Assembly (NCBI GenBank): GCA_021801525.1
Contig: JAJYXW010000130.1
Span: 1 to 37,266, forward strand
Origin: Actinomycetes bacterium
GTDB lineage: Bacteria; Actinomycetota; Acidimicrobiia; Acidimicrobiales; JAJYXR01
DNA length: 37,266 nt
Reading direction: 5' to 3'
This document shows, one piece after another, positions 20,251 to 29,546 of the stretch. The translations under genes and the position numbers were made by a program. The notes beneath the pieces are model-generated. The model was not told the DNA's origin and did no database searches. It saw nothing but the letters and a program-made list of their open reading frames with translations. Each line of letters begins with the position of its first letter. The first letter of the stretch is position 1.

Positions 20251-20304
20251 TACCGCAGGTACCGCAGGCACCGCAGGCACCGCAGGTACCGCAGGTACCG
20301 CCAG
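20251..20304 (-). repeat. 9-bp tandem repeat between ilvD and the ilv promoter
   Basis: Five perfect 9-bp units of taccgcagg/caccgcagg (20251-20295) and a decayed sixth lie 33 bp after the ilvD stop and upstream of the ilvL promoter. No function is assigned. Confidence 0.85.
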
Positions 20305-20336
20305 CTCGGACCGCGGGCTATCGCCGCGGGCAGGGC

Positions 20337-22079
20337 CTACGGCTCGGTCACCGCACCCCGCTCGGCGCCGGTGACGAGGCGCGCGTATTTTGCCAGCACT
20401 CCGGTCGTGTATCGCGGCTCCGGCAGCTTCCACTCTGCCCGGCGACGCTCCAGCTCCGCCTCGCTCACCACCAGGTCGAGCCGGCGCTCGGCAGCGTCGA
20501 GGACTATGCGGTCTCCGTCCTCTACGAGCGCTATCGGACCGCCGTCCACCGCCTCGGGTGCGACGTGGCCCACGCAAAAGCCGTGGGTACCACCGGAGAA
20601 GCGCCCGTCGGTCACCAACGCGCAGTCGCCGCCTCGTCCGGCTCCCTTCATTGCCCCGGTCACCGCAAGCATCTCGCGCATGCCGGGACCGCCCTTGGGA
20701 CCCTCGTAGCGGATCACCACCACCGTCCCGGGCTCGATGCTCCCGGCGAGAATCGCGTCGAGAGCCCCCTGCTCGCCATCGAAGACCCGGGCCGTTCCCT
20801 CGAACCGGGCGCCGTCCAACCCTGCCACCTTCACCACGGCTCCCTTCGGAGCGAGGGAGCCCTCCAGGATCGCAATGCCGCCGGCGGCGTGGATCGGGGC
20901 GGACAGCGGGTGGACGACCGAGCCGTCCGGCGCAGGCGGGCGGAGCGCGTCCAGGTTCTCCGCCACACTTCGCCCGGTGACCGTGAGGCAGTCACCGTGG
21001 AGGAGGCCCGTGTCGAGGAGCTCGCGCATCACCACGGGGACACCTCCGATGCGGTCGATGTCGCTCATGTGGTAGCGACCGTGTGGCTTGGTGTCGGCAA
21101 TGTGAGGCACCCGGCTCCCCACGCGGACGAAGTCATCGAGGGTGAGCTCGACGCGAGCCTCGTGGGCTATGGCGAGCAGGTGCAGCACCGCGTTCGTGGA
21201 GCCTCCCAGGGCCATCACCACCGCGATGGCGTTCTCGAAGGCCTCCTTGGTCATCACCTGGCGTGGCCGGACGTCATTTTCCAGGAGCGCCATGACCGCC
21301 CTGCCCGACTCGTACGCGAAGTCGTCGCGCCTAGGGTCGACGGCGGGCACGGAGGCCGATCCCGGCAGGCACATGCCGAGTGCCTCGGCCGCGGAGGACA
21401 TGGTGTTCGCCGTGAACATGCCCGCGCACGATCCCTCGGTCGGGCAGGCGCTGCGCTCGATCAGCGCCAGCTCCTCGTCGGTGAGAGAGCCGGCCGAATG
21501 GGCGCCCACGGCCTCGAACACGCTTACGATGTCGACTGCCTCGCCGCGGACCTGCCCGGGCATGATGGTGCCCCCGTACAGGAAGACCGAGGGAAGGTCG
21601 AGCCGCGCCGCAGCCATGAGCATGCCGGGGAGGGACTTGTCGCAGCCCGCAAACGTCACCATCGCGTCGAAGCGCTCGGCGTGCATCATCGTCTCTATGG
21701 AATCCGCTATCACCTCGCGGCTCACAAGCGACGCACGCATGCCTTCGTGGCCCATGGAGATCCCGTCCGACACCGCAATGGTCACGAACTCGATGGGAAA
21801 CCCTCCCGCCTCCCTCACCCCTTCCTTGGCCCGCGCGGCGAGGCGGGCAAGGGGAAGGTTGCACGGTGTCACCTCGTTCCACGAGGAGGCGACGCCGACC
21901 TGGGGCTTCCCCCAGTCGCCGTCGGTCATGCCGATGGCTCTGAGCATGGCGCGCGCGGGTGCCCGGGTGGGGCCCTCGGTCACCTCGTAGCTGCGGATCT
22001 TCGTGCCGTGCGGGCCGCCAGCTCCAGCGCTTTCTACAGTGCCGGCAGCGGGCTTCTCTGGTCTAGTCGGGTCGGGCAT
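20337..22079 (-). CDS. ilvD: Dihydroxy-acid dehydratase
   Basis: 580 aa from ATG 22079, after a GTGGGGG ribosome-site-like stretch. The frame is open to 22163 but that extension is not family-like. It dehydrates the 2,3-dihydroxy acids made by IlvC to the 2-keto acids of valine and isoleucine. The three cluster cysteines are visible in EVTPCN (C73), GCDKSLPGM and [13 protein letters not shown]. That arrangement matches the [2Fe-2S] form known from mycobacteria. The conserved segments [10 protein letters not shown] and [22 protein letters not shown] are also present. It lies upstream of ilvB on the same strand but is separated by 338 bp that hold repeats, a promoter and the attenuator. It is therefore probably controlled separately from ilvBNC. 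Confidence 0.96.
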   Translation of the reverse strand: MPDPTRPEKPAAGTVESAGAGGPHGTKIRSYEVTEGPTRAPARAMLRAIGMTDGDWGKPQVGVASSWNEVTPCNLPLARLAARAKEGVREAGGFPIEFVTIAVSDGISMGHEGMRASLVSREVIADSIETMMHAERFDAMVTFAGCDKSLPGMLMAAARLDLPSVFLYGGTIMPGQVRGEAVDIVSVFEAVGAHSAGSLTDEELALIERSACPTEGSCAGMFTANTMSSAAEALGMCLPGSASVPAVDPRRDDFAYESGRAVMALLENDVRPRQVMTKEAFENAIAVVMALGGSTNAVLHLLAIAHEARVELTLDDFVRVGSRVPHIADTKPHGRYHMSDIDRIGGVPVVMRELLDTGLLHGDCLTVTGRSVAENLDALRPPAPDGSVVHPLSAPIHAAGGIAILEGSLAPKGAVVKVAGLDGARFEGTARVFDGEQGALDAILAGSIEPGTVVVIRYEGPKGGPGMREMLAVTGAMKGAGRGGDCALVTDGRFSGGTHGFCVGHVAPEAVDGGPIALVEDGDRIVLDAAERRLDLVVSEAELERRRAEWKLPEPRYTTGVLAKYARLVTGAERGAVTEP

Positions 22080-22182
22080 GGCCCCCACGTTACGCGCCGG
22101 CGCGCTAGCGGGCGACCAGCCGGTGCAGAGCACTGGTTCCCACCGGGCCGAACTTCGTTGCACGAATGCGAGAGGAGCGAGC

Positions 22183-23712
22183 TCAGCTCCGCAGGCGGTC
22201 GAGGGCCGCGATCACCGCCTTGCCGTCGGCGCGCCCCCTGGTGGCCTTCATCACCTTGCCGACGAAGAACTGCGCGAGCTTCTCCTCGCCTTCGAGGTAG
22301 CGGTGCCACTCGCCGGGGCTCTCGTCTACGACCTGGCGCACGACGGTAGCCAGCTCGCCCTCGTCCATGACCTCGAATCCCTTTGCGCGAGCGATCGTCG
22401 CAGGATCCCCGCCATGGAGGAGCATCTCCGCCAGGACGGCCTTCGCCTGGGTGGCAGAGAGCTTGCGGGCGGCCTCCAACTTCAACAGGGCCGTGAATCC
22501 CGCCGGATCGAGGCCGCGCGCCGCGTCGCCCCCTGCTGCCGCCTCGTTGGCCGCACGCGCCAGGGCGAGACCCGGGTCGACGCCGGAGGTGACCGCAGCC
22601 TCGACCAGCCCGTCCAGGCCGAGCTCCACGACCGTGGCAATCTGGCTGGCGCTCGTGGCGCCGTCACCGGCAGTGCCACCTCTCGCCCCGATCAGCTCGG
22701 ACACCCGGCTCCGGCGCTCGGCTGGCATGGGACCGAGCGAGGCCGCCACCTCGGACTGCCATGCCGCGTCGGGGGCGAGGGGAACGAGGTCGGGCTCGGG
22801 GAAGTAGCGGTAGTCGAAGGCCTCCTCCTTCGAACGCATCGCGACGGTGGCACCCTGCGCCTCGTCGAAGTGGCGGGTCTCCTGGGCCACTGCCCCGCCC
22901 TTCTCGATGATCCCCACCTGCCTTCGCACCTCGTAGTCGATGGCCCTCGTCAACGAGCGAAGGGAGTTCAGGTTCTTCACCTCGCACCGGGTGCCGAGCT
23001 CCGAGGCGCCTCGCCGGCGGACCGACACGTTCGCGTCGACGCGCATGGAGCCTTCCTCCATGCGGCCGTCCGAGGCCCCCGTGGCGACGAGGATCGCCCT
23101 CAGCTCGGCTGCGTAGAGGCGTGCCTGGGCCGCAGACCTGATATCGGGCTCCGAGACGATCTCCACTAGCGGCACCCCGGCACGGTTGTAGTCGACGAGC
23201 GAGTACGACGAGCCATGGATGCGCCCGGTGCCGCCTGCGTGGGTCGTCTTGCCAGTGTCCTCCTCGATGTGGGCGCGCACTATGCCTACACGGCTCCCGT
23301 CGGGCAACTCGAGCCACCCGCCCACGTTTATCGGCTCGTCGTACTGGCTCACCTGGTAGTCCTTCGGCATGTCGGGATAGAAGTAGTTCTTCCGGTGGAA
23401 GCTCGAAGGCCTGATGTCGCAGTGGAGCGCGGTCCCGATCCGCATGGCGAGCTCCACCGCCTTCGCGTTCAGCACGGGGAGCGAGCCCGGCAGGCCGAGG
23501 CACACCGGGCAGACGTTGGTGTTGGGCGCGTCACCGAAGGAGTTCGGGCATCCGCAAAAGAGCTTGGTCCGGGTGCGCAGCTCGCAGTGGACCTCGAGCC
23601 CGATGACAGGCTCGAAGTCGCCGTAGCTCTCGCCTCCGCTCACCTGGTCCCCGGCTCCGCTCACCTGGCTCTCGCCTCCGCTCACCTGGTCCCCGGCTCC
23701 GTCACCGGTCAC
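22183..23712 (-). CDS. gatB: Asp-tRNA(Asn)/Glu-tRNA(Gln) amidotransferase subunit B
   Basis: 509 aa from GTG 23712, which overlaps the gatA stop (GTGA). GatB phosphorylates the misacylated tRNA and recruits it to the GatA glutaminase product. It shows [21 protein letters not shown] with part of the zinc site, [70 protein letters not shown] and the C-terminal YqeY-like helical domain ending AALDRLRS. The start is uncertain because the first ~28 codons are a repeat with several in-frame GTGs (23685, 23664, 23643). GTG 23643 would give the usual short N-terminus. The same frame is open about 1.2 kb farther upstream through gatA, by chance. Confidence 0.95.
   Translation of the reverse strand: MTGDGAGDQVSGGESQVSGAGDQVSGGESYGDFEPVIGLEVHCELRTRTKLFCGCPNSFGDAPNTNVCPVCLGLPGSLPVLNAKAVELAMRIGTALHCDIRPSSFHRKNYFYPDMPKDYQVSQYDEPINVGGWLELPDGSRVGIVRAHIEEDTGKTTHAGGTGRIHGSSYSLVDYNRAGVPLVEIVSEPDIRSAAQARLYAAELRAILVATGASDGRMEEGSMRVDANVSVRRRGASELGTRCEVKNLNSLRSLTRAIDYEVRRQVGIIEKGGAVAQETRHFDEAQGATVAMRSKEEAFDYRYFPEPDLVPLAPDAAWQSEVAASLGPMPAERRSRVSELIGARGGTAGDGATSASQIATVVELGLDGLVEAAVTSGVDPGLALARAANEAAAGGDAARGLDPAGFTALLKLEAARKLSATQAKAVLAEMLLHGGDPATIARAKGFEVMDEGELATVVRQVVDESPGEWHRYLEGEEKLAQFFVGKVMKATRGRADGKAVIAALDRLRS
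23626..23700 (-). repeat. 42-bp tandem repeat (21-bp subunits) at the gatB start
   Basis: A 42-bp unit occurs 1.8 times (23626-23667 and 23668-23700) and is itself built of two 21-bp halves. It encodes [14 protein letters not shown] and repeats in-frame GTG codons preceded by GGAG-like sequences, so several initiation sites are possible. Confidence 0.85.
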
Positions 23713-25211
23713 TTGGGCTCCGGCGCGATGGAAGCGCCGGCAGCCTCGACGGCTGCTGCCACCTTGAGCATGACGGACTCGCCGAGCGCGGGCGCTAGCA
23801 CCTGAACGCCTGCGGGAAGGCCGTCCTCGGCCCTCCCGAAGGGAACGCTGATCGCGGGATGCCCCGCCAAGCTCGACGGCACGGTGCACACGTCCGAAAG
23901 GTACATCGAGAGCGGGTCGTCCACCTTGGCGCCCATGGGGAACGCAGTAGTGGGTGCCGTAGCCCCGAGCAGCACGTCGAAGCGCTGGTACGCGGCTGAG
24001 AACGCGTCGATGATGAGCGTGCGAACCCGCTGGGCCTTGCCGTAGTACGCGTCGTAGTAGCCCGCCGAGAGAGCGTATGTGCCGAGCATGATGCGCCGCT
24101 TCACTTCGTCGCCGAAGCCGGCAGCCCTCGTAGCGCGGTTCATCGCCTCCACGTCGGGTCCGTCGACCCTCGACCCGTAGCGGACGCCGTCGTAGCGAGC
24201 GAGGTTGGACGAAGCCTCGGCGGGGGCTATCAGGTAGTAGGCGGGAAGCCCGTACGCGAGCTCCGGGATGGACACGTCGTCGACCGTAGCGCCGTAGGAA
24301 GCGAGCGACTCTGCGGCGGCACGGACGCTGCGAGCAACGAGCGGGTCGGCGCCGGCAACAAGCTCCTCCACGATCCCCACGTGGAGCCCGGCTACGAGCT
24401 CTTCGCCCGGCGCGTGCCCTCCTGCGTCGAGCAAGCAGAGCGACTCCGCGTAGCGCGATGGGGGGCGGTCGAGGGAGGTGGAGTCCAGCGCGTCGTGCCC
24501 GCCGATGACATCGAGGAGCAGGGCTGCATCCGCGACAGAGCGCGCGATTGGACCGACCTGGTCGAGCGAGCTGGCGAACGCGACCAGCCCGTACCGTGAG
24601 ACTGCGCCGTAGGTCGGCTTCACACCCACCACGCCGCAGTAGGCGGCAGGCTGGCGCACGGAGCCGCCGGTGTCCGATCCGAGCGCGAGCGGCACCATGC
24701 CCGCAGCCACCGCGGCGGCCGACCCGCCGCTCGATCCACCGGGCACCCGGCTCAGATCGAGCGGGTTGCAGGTGGGACCGAACGCGGAGGTCTCCGTGGA
24801 CGACCCCATCGCGAACTCGTCCATGTTGGTCTTTCCCACTATGACGGCCCCGGCAGCCCTGACGCGCTCGACCACCGTCGCGTCGTACGGCGGGCGCCAC
24901 GAGCCGAGGATGTGCGACGCGCATGTCGTCGGCACCCCAGATGTGCACAGGTTGTCCTTCAGCGCGACGGGAACTCCCGCGAGAGGCCCGGGATCCTCTC
25001 CCGCGGCAACCCGGCGGTCGACCTCTGCGGCATCGGAGCGCGCCTGGTCGTCGAGCAAGGTGATGAACGCGTGGACCTCGCCGTCGATGCTTCCTATTGC
25101 CTCCAGGTGCTCCTGGAGCACCGACAGCGCGCTCTCGTCTCCGTTGCGCACGGCCCGGGCGATCTCGTGGGCACTACGTGTCACGCCCGGGGTGGGCGAT
25201 CCCGTGGTCAC
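23709..25211 (-). CDS. gatA: Asp-tRNA(Asn)/Glu-tRNA(Gln) amidotransferase subunit A
   Basis: 500 aa from GTG 25211, overlapping the gatC stop (GTGA). An amidase-signature glutaminase that supplies ammonia to GatB. Lys of the Ser-cisSer-Lys triad is in [12 protein letters not shown], the Gly/Ser-rich signature [16 protein letters not shown] contains the cis-Ser, and the nucleophile is in [28 protein letters not shown] and [18 protein letters not shown] are GatA-specific. The presence of GatCAB suggests that this organism makes Gln-tRNA and possibly Asn-tRNA by transamidation. It is the middle gene of gatCAB. Confidence 0.97.
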   Translation of the reverse strand: MTTGSPTPGVTRSAHEIARAVRNGDESALSVLQEHLEAIGSIDGEVHAFITLLDDQARSDAAEVDRRVAAGEDPGPLAGVPVALKDNLCTSGVPTTCASHILGSWRPPYDATVVERVRAAGAVIVGKTNMDEFAMGSSTETSAFGPTCNPLDLSRVPGGSSGGSAAAVAAGMVPLALGSDTGGSVRQPAAYCGVVGVKPTYGAVSRYGLVAFASSLDQVGPIARSVADAALLLDVIGGHDALDSTSLDRPPSRYAESLCLLDAGGHAPGEELVAGLHVGIVEELVAGADPLVARSVRAAAESLASYGATVDDVSIPELAYGLPAYYLIAPAEASSNLARYDGVRYGSRVDGPDVEAMNRATRAAGFGDEVKRRIMLGTYALSAGYYDAYYGKAQRVRTLIIDAFSAAYQRFDVLLGATAPTTAFPMGAKVDDPLSMYLSDVCTVPSSLAGHPAISVPFGRAEDGLPAGVQVLAPALGESVMLKVAAAVEAAGASIAPEPK

Positions 25212-25555
25212 CGTTCCTCGGCGAGGATCCTGGGCACCTTGAAGCACCCGTCCTCGCTGGCCGGAGCCTCCGCCAGTACGGCATCACGCTCGAGCGAGGG
25301 GCGCGGCTCGTCTTTGCGCAGGACGTTCCTGAGCGGGAGTGGATGCGCCGTCGGCTCCACGTCCCCGGTGTCCAGGGCGTTGACTTGGGAAGCGTGCTCC
25401 AGCACCGCTCCGAGCTGCTTCGCGAAGCGGTCGAGCTCGCCGGCGGAGAGCTCTATGCGTGCGAGGCGCGCAACATAGGCGGCGACCTCGCTCGTCAGCG
25501 CTGCGCTTCCAGTTAGACCGGCACGCTCTGCTGGCTGGTCGAGGCCGGCGCTCAT
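25208..25555 (-). CDS. gatC: Asp-tRNA(Asn)/Glu-tRNA(Gln) amidotransferase subunit C
   Basis: 115 aa from ATG 25555, which overlaps the hydrolase stop (ATGA). GatC is the small subunit that wraps around and stabilises GatA/Gat[26 protein letters not shown] and the [17 protein letters not shown] segment are typical. The N-terminal ~20 residues ([20 protein letters not shown]) are slightly longer than the family norm. It is first in gatCAB and tightly coupled to the preceding hydrolase. Confidence 0.95.
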   Translation of the reverse strand: MSAGLDQPAERAGLTGSAALTSEVAAYVARLARIELSAGELDRFAKQLGAVLEHASQVNALDTGDVEPTAHPLPLRNVLRKDEPRPSLERDAVLAEAPASEDGCFKVPRILAEER

Positions 25556-26346
25556 GCCCCGGATCCGGGGCGAGGCTCGCCGGCATCAGCCAGCACGCGC
25601 CCCATGAACGCAACCGTGCGGGCGATCACTTCGCCCGCGTCGAAGTCGAGGGTCGCCACGTGATAGCTGCGCTCCAACCACACCCGCTCTACCCGCTCAC
25701 CGACCCGCTCCACGAGCAAGTCGCCCGAGGAGCTCGGCACCACGTGGTCCTGGCGGCTCGACAGGAGCAATATCGGGCAGGAGATCTTCCCGAGACCGGC
25801 GGCGACCTCGTCGACCCCGCCGAAGAGCGACAGCGCGGCCCTGAGAGGGGTACCGTCGTAAGTGAGCTCGTGCGCGTCCGGCTTGGCTATGTCCGACCCG
25901 ACGCTGGGCGCCACCTCGGTGCCAGAAGCCAGGAGGCCCGCCAGCATCTCCCGAAAGCTGTCGGCTGGTGGATCGAGAAGCGGGTTGACGAGCACCAGAG
26001 CGCGGATCTCGGGATGGCGCTCGGCAAGCCAGCAGGCGAGCGTTCCCCCCATGGACAGGCTCACGACCCCGACTGACGAGCAACGCCCGGCCAGCTCGCT
26101 GTACGCATCCTCGGCGGCTCCCGACCAGTCTGCGAAGCGCGTCGGGATCATGTCCTCGATGGCGGTGCCATGACCGGGCAGCAGCGGCAGCTCCACTGTG
26201 TGACCAGCCGAGGCCAGGGCCTCCGCCACAGGGCGCATGGACTGTGGGTTGCCGGTGAACCCATGGAGGACGAGCACTCCACTGGGCCCCCCGCTGAAAG
26301 AAAGAGGCTCGGCACCCGGCATGACAGGGGACGTCATCCGCCGCAT
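25552..26346 (-). CDS. Alpha/beta hydrolase, carboxylesterase/monoacylglycerol-lipase type
   Basis: About 264 aa from ATG 26346. ATG 26337 is three codons on, and the frame is open to 26622 through a repeat-rich, unlikely extension. No start has a clear ribosome site. It shows the oxyanion motif VLVLHGFTGNPQSM, LPGHGT, the nucleophile elbow SLSMGG, the acid in SSRQDHVVP and the His in ERSYHVATLD. The order and spacing are those of small Est30-like esterases that act on short-chain or monoacyl esters. It ends inside the gatC start (ATGA) and so leads the gatCAB transcript. The link to tRNA amidation is probably positional. Confidence 0.87.
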   Translation of the reverse strand: MRRMTSPVMPGAEPLSFSGGPSGVLVLHGFTGNPQSMRPVAEALASAGHTVELPLLPGHGTAIEDMIPTRFADWSGAAEDAYSELAGRCSSVGVVSLSMGGTLACWLAERHPEIRALVLVNPLLDPPADSFREMLAGLLASGTEVAPSVGSDIAKPDAHELTYDGTPLRAALSLFGGVDEVAAGLGKISCPILLLSSRQDHVVPSSSGDLLVERVGERVERVWLERSYHVATLDFDAGEVIARTVAFMGRVLADAGEPRPGSGA

Positions 26347-26438
26347 GCTACAGCTGGCGCGACCGCTACCACCAACACCCGTCGCCTCGCCCATCACCGC
26401 TCCGATCGCCACGCGCATCACCGCGCCAATCGCCAAAC

Positions 26439-26456
26439 TGACTGATCCGCCAGTCA
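26439..26456. promoter_or_regulatory. Inverted repeat between hydrolase and SCP2 genes
   Basis: TGACTG (26439-26444) is inverted as CAGTCA (26451-26456) around six bases, in the divergent region between the hydrolase and the SCP2 gene. It overlaps TTGACT, a -35-like hexamer on the minus strand. A repressor operator is possible; no -10 is convincing. Confidence 0.35.
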
Positions 26457-26612
26457 ACAAGTGGCGCCGGGCAGCGTGCCCCGGTATGGTGTGGAGCGCG
26501 CGGAAGCCGCCAAGGCGCGCTCCCGAGCCGTCCCCGGCGCGATGCCGACACTTGACACATCCCGGTGCCGGGCGCTCACCCCGGACCTGACGAGAGTGAA
26601 GGAGCACCCGTA

Positions 26613-27020
26613 ATGGCCACATACCCCTTCTTGAGCGACGAGTGGATCGCGGCGGCCAAGGAGATCCGCGCCAAGTACGAGGGAGAGGCCCAAGCGGTGC
26701 CTCACCAGGTGAAGATGAACCTGGTAGTCACCGACGTACCTTTCGGCAGCGGCTCCATCGACGCGCACATGGACACCAGCAGTGGTGGGCTGGAGCTCGA
26801 CCTCGGCCACATGGAGGGCTCGGAGCTGAAGGTGACCCTCGACTACCAGACCGCGAAGTCGATCCTGGTGGAGGGAAACCCGCAGGCAGGTATGCAGGCC
26901 TTCATGGCCGGGAAGATCAAGGTCGAGGGCGACATGGCGAAGCTGATGATGCTCCAGACGGTCACGCCGGACGCGACCACCCAGAAGGTCGCCCAGGAGC
27001 TGAAGGACATTACCGAGTAG
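26613..27020 (+). CDS. SCP2 sterol/lipid-transfer domain protein
   Basis: 135 aa from ATG 26613, with AAGGAG eight bases upstream. A single SCP2-like domain spans most of the chain. WIAAAKEIRAKYEGEA is helix 1, HMDTSSGGLELDLGHMEGSELKVTLDY is the beta sheet, and TAKSILVEGNPQAGMQAFMAGKIKVEGDMAKLMML is the signature end of the family. Such proteins bind acyl-CoA, fatty acids or sterol-like lipids in the cytosol. A perfect TTGACA at 26552-26557 could be a -35, but no good -10 follows. The 3' end overlaps the convergent MFS gene by 11 bp. Confidence 0.9.
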   Translation: MATYPFLSDEWIAAAKEIRAKYEGEAQAVPHQVKMNLVVTDVPFGSGSIDAHMDTSSGGLELDLGHMEGSELKVTLDYQTAKSILVEGNPQAGMQAFMAGKIKVEGDMAKLMMLQTVTPDATTQKVAQELKDITE

Positions 27021-28602
27021 CTGCGGCGCAAGCCACCCCCAACAAGGCCACGATGCCGCCGATTCCAAAGGCGTAGTGGAAGGATCCGGCAAGTCCCGGA
27101 CCCGCCACCTGGCTGCCTGATCTGGCTGCGCCGGCCTGGAGTGTCTGCATCACCTGTATGCCGGCGACGACCCCCACTTGGACCATGAGCTGCTGCGTCG
27201 CGCTCACGATGCCGAGGGAAGCAGCGTCTGCGACGTTGCCGACGGCTGCGCTCAGGGCAGGTGTCGCCACTCCCAGACCAATCCCCGACAACACCAGAGC
27301 AGCTTCTGCTACGAACACGCCTCCGCCTCCGCCCGCCAACATGAAGACGCCCATCGAGGCGACCACCGCCAAGGTGCCGGCCAGCGCGGCCCCGCGGGTA
27401 CCGAGGCGCTGAGCGAAGTAGCCCGCGCCGGGGGCGACGAGGGAGAAAACTAGCGGCCTCGGAATAGACAGGAGCCCTGCCGCGGACACCCCGTACCCGA
27501 ACACCTGCTCGAAGAGCAACGGAGCAAGGAAGAAGCCTCCCATGTACGCGAAGTTCGCGAAGACCTGAGCGCCTATTGGGAACGTGAAGTTCCGCTCGCG
27601 CAGGTAGGAAAGCGGTACGAGCGGCTCTGCCGCTCGCCGTTCCACGACGACGAAGCCGATCGCAAAGGCGACCGACCCGGCAAGCATCAAGAGCACTGCC
27701 GGCGACCCCCAACCCAGCTCCGGCGCCCGATTCAATGCGAGCAGCAGACCGCCGACTGCCAGGGTGACGAGCACCGCTCCCCCGAGATCGAGGCGGCCGA
27801 GCAAGCCCGTACGCGCGCTCGCAGGATCGCTCGCAGGATCGCTCGCAGGATCGCTCGCAGGATCGCTCGCAGAAGCTCCGGGCTCCGCCCTTGCCGCGCC
27901 GGGGCCGATGAAGCGCCCCGGACGCCGCGGGACGTCCCTCGCGAAGAGCCGGACCCGCTCACCCGTTCGAACCAGGCTCGCCGGCAACACGAACAGGGCG
28001 AGCGCCAGTGCTGCGAGGATCAGCGGGATCTGGAGCACGAACAGTGACCTCCATCCGAGATACTCGATGAGCGGGCCGCCTATCGCTATGCCGAGCACAG
28101 GGCCTCCGGCCCCCACGAGCGACCACCAACCCATGGCCTTCACCCTTTCGGAGGGGTCGAACGCGTCGAAGACGACGGCCATGGACGACGCGCCCACGAC
28201 TGCGCCGGCAACCCCGCTCAGAGCGCGTGCCGCCACCAGCATGCCCGCGTCGGGTGCGAGGGCCGAGCCGAGCGCCACCACCACCGAGAAGACCATGCCA
28301 AGGATGTACGTGCGCCTGTGCCCCCGGATGTCGCTCACCTTGCCGGCAAGCGGCGCCGCCACCCCGTAGGTGAGCATGGGACCCGTCACCACCCATGTGA
28401 TGGTGGCCACGGAGGTGTGCAGACCGGTCGCCACCGTGGGGAGAGCGACCACGAAGACGGTGAACAAGAGGTTGTTGGCAAGGAGCCCGCTGAGAACCGC
28501 AACCAGCACCCACCAGCGGTACCTGCCACGCGAGCGAACGCGCGCCTGCACTTGGGCGTGGGCCTCGTGCACCCATGACCCGCCCGGGCGTGGCGACTGC
28601 AT
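27010..28602 (-). CDS. MFS drug exporter, DHA2 (14-TMS) type
   Basis: 530 aa from ATG 28602, with no clear ribosome site; GTG starts downstream are possible. The first helix is WWVLVAVLSGLLANNLLFTVFVVALPTVA, followed by WVVTGPMLTYGVAAPLAGKVSDIRGHRRTYILG, which is MFS motif A. RALSGVAGAVVGASSMAVV and GWWSLVGAGGPVLGIAIGGPL match the DHA2/EmrB antiporter motif C region. Fourteen helices fit the hydrophobic pattern. The central cytoplasmic loop (~225-262) carries ASDPASDPASDPASDPAS, from a 12-bp repeat. The substrate is unknown; proton-driven export of drugs or lipids is the family role. Confidence 0.9.
   Translation of the reverse strand: MQSPRPGGSWVHEAHAQVQARVRSRGRYRWWVLVAVLSGLLANNLLFTVFVVALPTVATGLHTSVATITWVVTGPMLTYGVAAPLAGKVSDIRGHRRTYILGMVFSVVVALGSALAPDAGMLVAARALSGVAGAVVGASSMAVVFDAFDPSERVKAMGWWSLVGAGGPVLGIAIGGPLIEYLGWRSLFVLQIPLILAALALALFVLPASLVRTGERVRLFARDVPRRPGRFIGPGAARAEPGASASDPASDPASDPASDPASARTGLLGRLDLGGAVLVTLAVGGLLLALNRAPELGWGSPAVLLMLAGSVAFAIGFVVVERRAAEPLVPLSYLRERNFTFPIGAQVFANFAYMGGFFLAPLLFEQVFGYGVSAAGLLSIPRPLVFSLVAPGAGYFAQRLGTRGAALAGTLAVVASMGVFMLAGGGGGVFVAEAALVLSGIGLGVATPALSAAVGNVADAASLGIVSATQQLMVQVGVVAGIQVMQTLQAGAARSGSQVAGPGLAGSFHYAFGIGGIVALLGVACAAATR
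27817..27872 (-). repeat. 12-bp tandem repeat in the MFS central loop
   Basis: Four perfect copies of gctcgcaggatc (27817-27864) and two thirds of a fifth encode SDPA repeats in the loop between the two halves of the transporter. Identity at every base suggests recent expansion. Confidence 0.92.
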
Positions 28603-28628
28603 GCGTCATGCCGGCCGGCGCCGCAGCG

Positions 28629-29510
28629 TCAGCCGAGCAGCTCCGGAATCCGCTCTGATATCTCGGCGATGCTGAAACGCCCCGAGGTCTCTATCGTCTC
28701 CTCCATCGTCCACGGCCTGAACATCCTGATCTTGCTGCCCTGGACGAAGAACACCTTGCCGGTCACCTCACAGGACTCGGTGGCGAGGTAGGCGACGAGG
28801 GGAGAGACGTTCGCTGGGTCCCATACGTCGAAGGCCTGAGGATCGCCAGGGGGCTGCACTATGTCGGCAAGGCCGGGCGTGGACTCCGTCATGCGGGTGC
28901 GTGCAGCGGGGGCTATCGCGTTCACGCGGACGCCGTAACGCGACAGCTCCTGTGCGACTATGACGGTGAAAGCCGCGATGCCGGCCTTTGCCGCGCCGTA
29001 GTTCGCCTGGCCGGGGTTGCCGAGGAGCCCCGAGGTGGAGGAGGTGTTGATCACCGACGCCTTCACCTCCTCACCCGCCTTGGCACGCTCGCGCCAGTGC
29101 GCGGCGGCATGCCGGGTGGGCGCGAAATGGCCGCGAAGGTGGACGCGTATCACCGAGTCCCACTCCTCCTCGCTCATGTTCACGAGCACGCGGTCTCGCA
29201 GGATGCCGGCGTTGTTCACAAGGACATCGAGCCCGCCGAGCTCACCTACGGCGGTGTCCACCAGCCGCTTGGCTCCCTCCCAGTCCGCCACGTCGTCGAA
29301 GTTCGCAACAGCGCAGCCCCCGGCGGCGGTGATCTCTGCTACGACGGAGGCTGCCGGCGACGACCCTGCAGATCCCGAACCGTCCACGCTGCCGCCCATG
29401 TCGTTCACCACTACCTTGGCTCCCTCGGAAGCCAGGAGCAACGCGTGCGCGCGCCCGAGGCCCCGCCCCGCGCCTGTCACGATGGCCACCCTGCCCTCTA
29501 GCACACCCAC
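28629..29510 (-). CDS. Short-chain dehydrogenase/reductase (HSD17B4/FabG-like)
   Basis: 293 aa from GTG 29510, with GGAGGT six bases upstream. It has the SDR cofactor motif TGAGRGLGRAHAL (~12-24), VVVNDMGG, NNAGILRD and the active site Ser in NTSSTSGLLG with YGAAK. The VVNDMGGSVDG segment and the overall length match the (3R)-hydroxyacyl-CoA dehydrogenase half of multifunctional enzyme type 2. It therefore probably oxidises or reduces an acyl-CoA or steroid-like substrate with NAD(P). It sits 36 bp downstream of pknB on the same strand and is probably co-transcribed with it. Its lipid-type substrate fits the nearby SCP2 protein, but a joint pathway is not shown. Confidence 0.9.
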   Translation of the reverse strand: MGVLEGRVAIVTGAGRGLGRAHALLLASEGAKVVVNDMGGSVDGSGSAGSSPAASVVAEITAAGGCAVANFDDVADWEGAKRLVDTAVGELGGLDVLVNNAGILRDRVLVNMSEEEWDSVIRVHLRGHFAPTRHAAAHWRERAKAGEEVKASVINTSSTSGLLGNPGQANYGAAKAGIAAFTVIVAQELSRYGVRVNAIAPAARTRMTESTPGLADIVQPPGDPQAFDVWDPANVSPLVAYLATESCEVTGKVFFVQGSKIRMFRPWTMEETIETSGRFSIAEISERIPELLG

Positions 29511-29546
29511 AACCGCACCTCCCTCTGCCTCTAGCCGCCCAACGGC

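Noticed and set aside
20251..20304. CRISPR-like short direct repeats (also considered at 31691-31816 and 17669-17742)
   Set aside because: Units are adjacent with no unique spacers and are too short; no cas genes are present. They are simple tandem repeats.
22171..22190. Terminator hairpin GGAGC/GCTCC at the gatB 3' end
   Set aside because: Only a 5-bp stem overlapping the stop codon and no T tract; too weak to list as a feature.
20019..22349. 776-codon plus-strand frame antisense to ilvD
   Set aside because: It is His/Arg/Gly-rich with no domain-like sequence and mirrors the strongly supported ilvD on the other strand. Long antisense frames are expected at this GC content.
23713..24948. 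Possible GatB N-terminal extension of ~410 residues through gatA
   Set aside because: The frame is open, but the sequence is Arg-rich shadow of gatA; GatB's conserved start lies at the repeat, and the stop-start overlap at 23712 is a better start.
26552..26580. Promoter of the SCP2 gene from the perfect TTGACA
   Set aside because: The expected -10 position reads CTCACC, with no TA-rich hexamer at 16-19 bp, so the TTGACA alone is not convincing.
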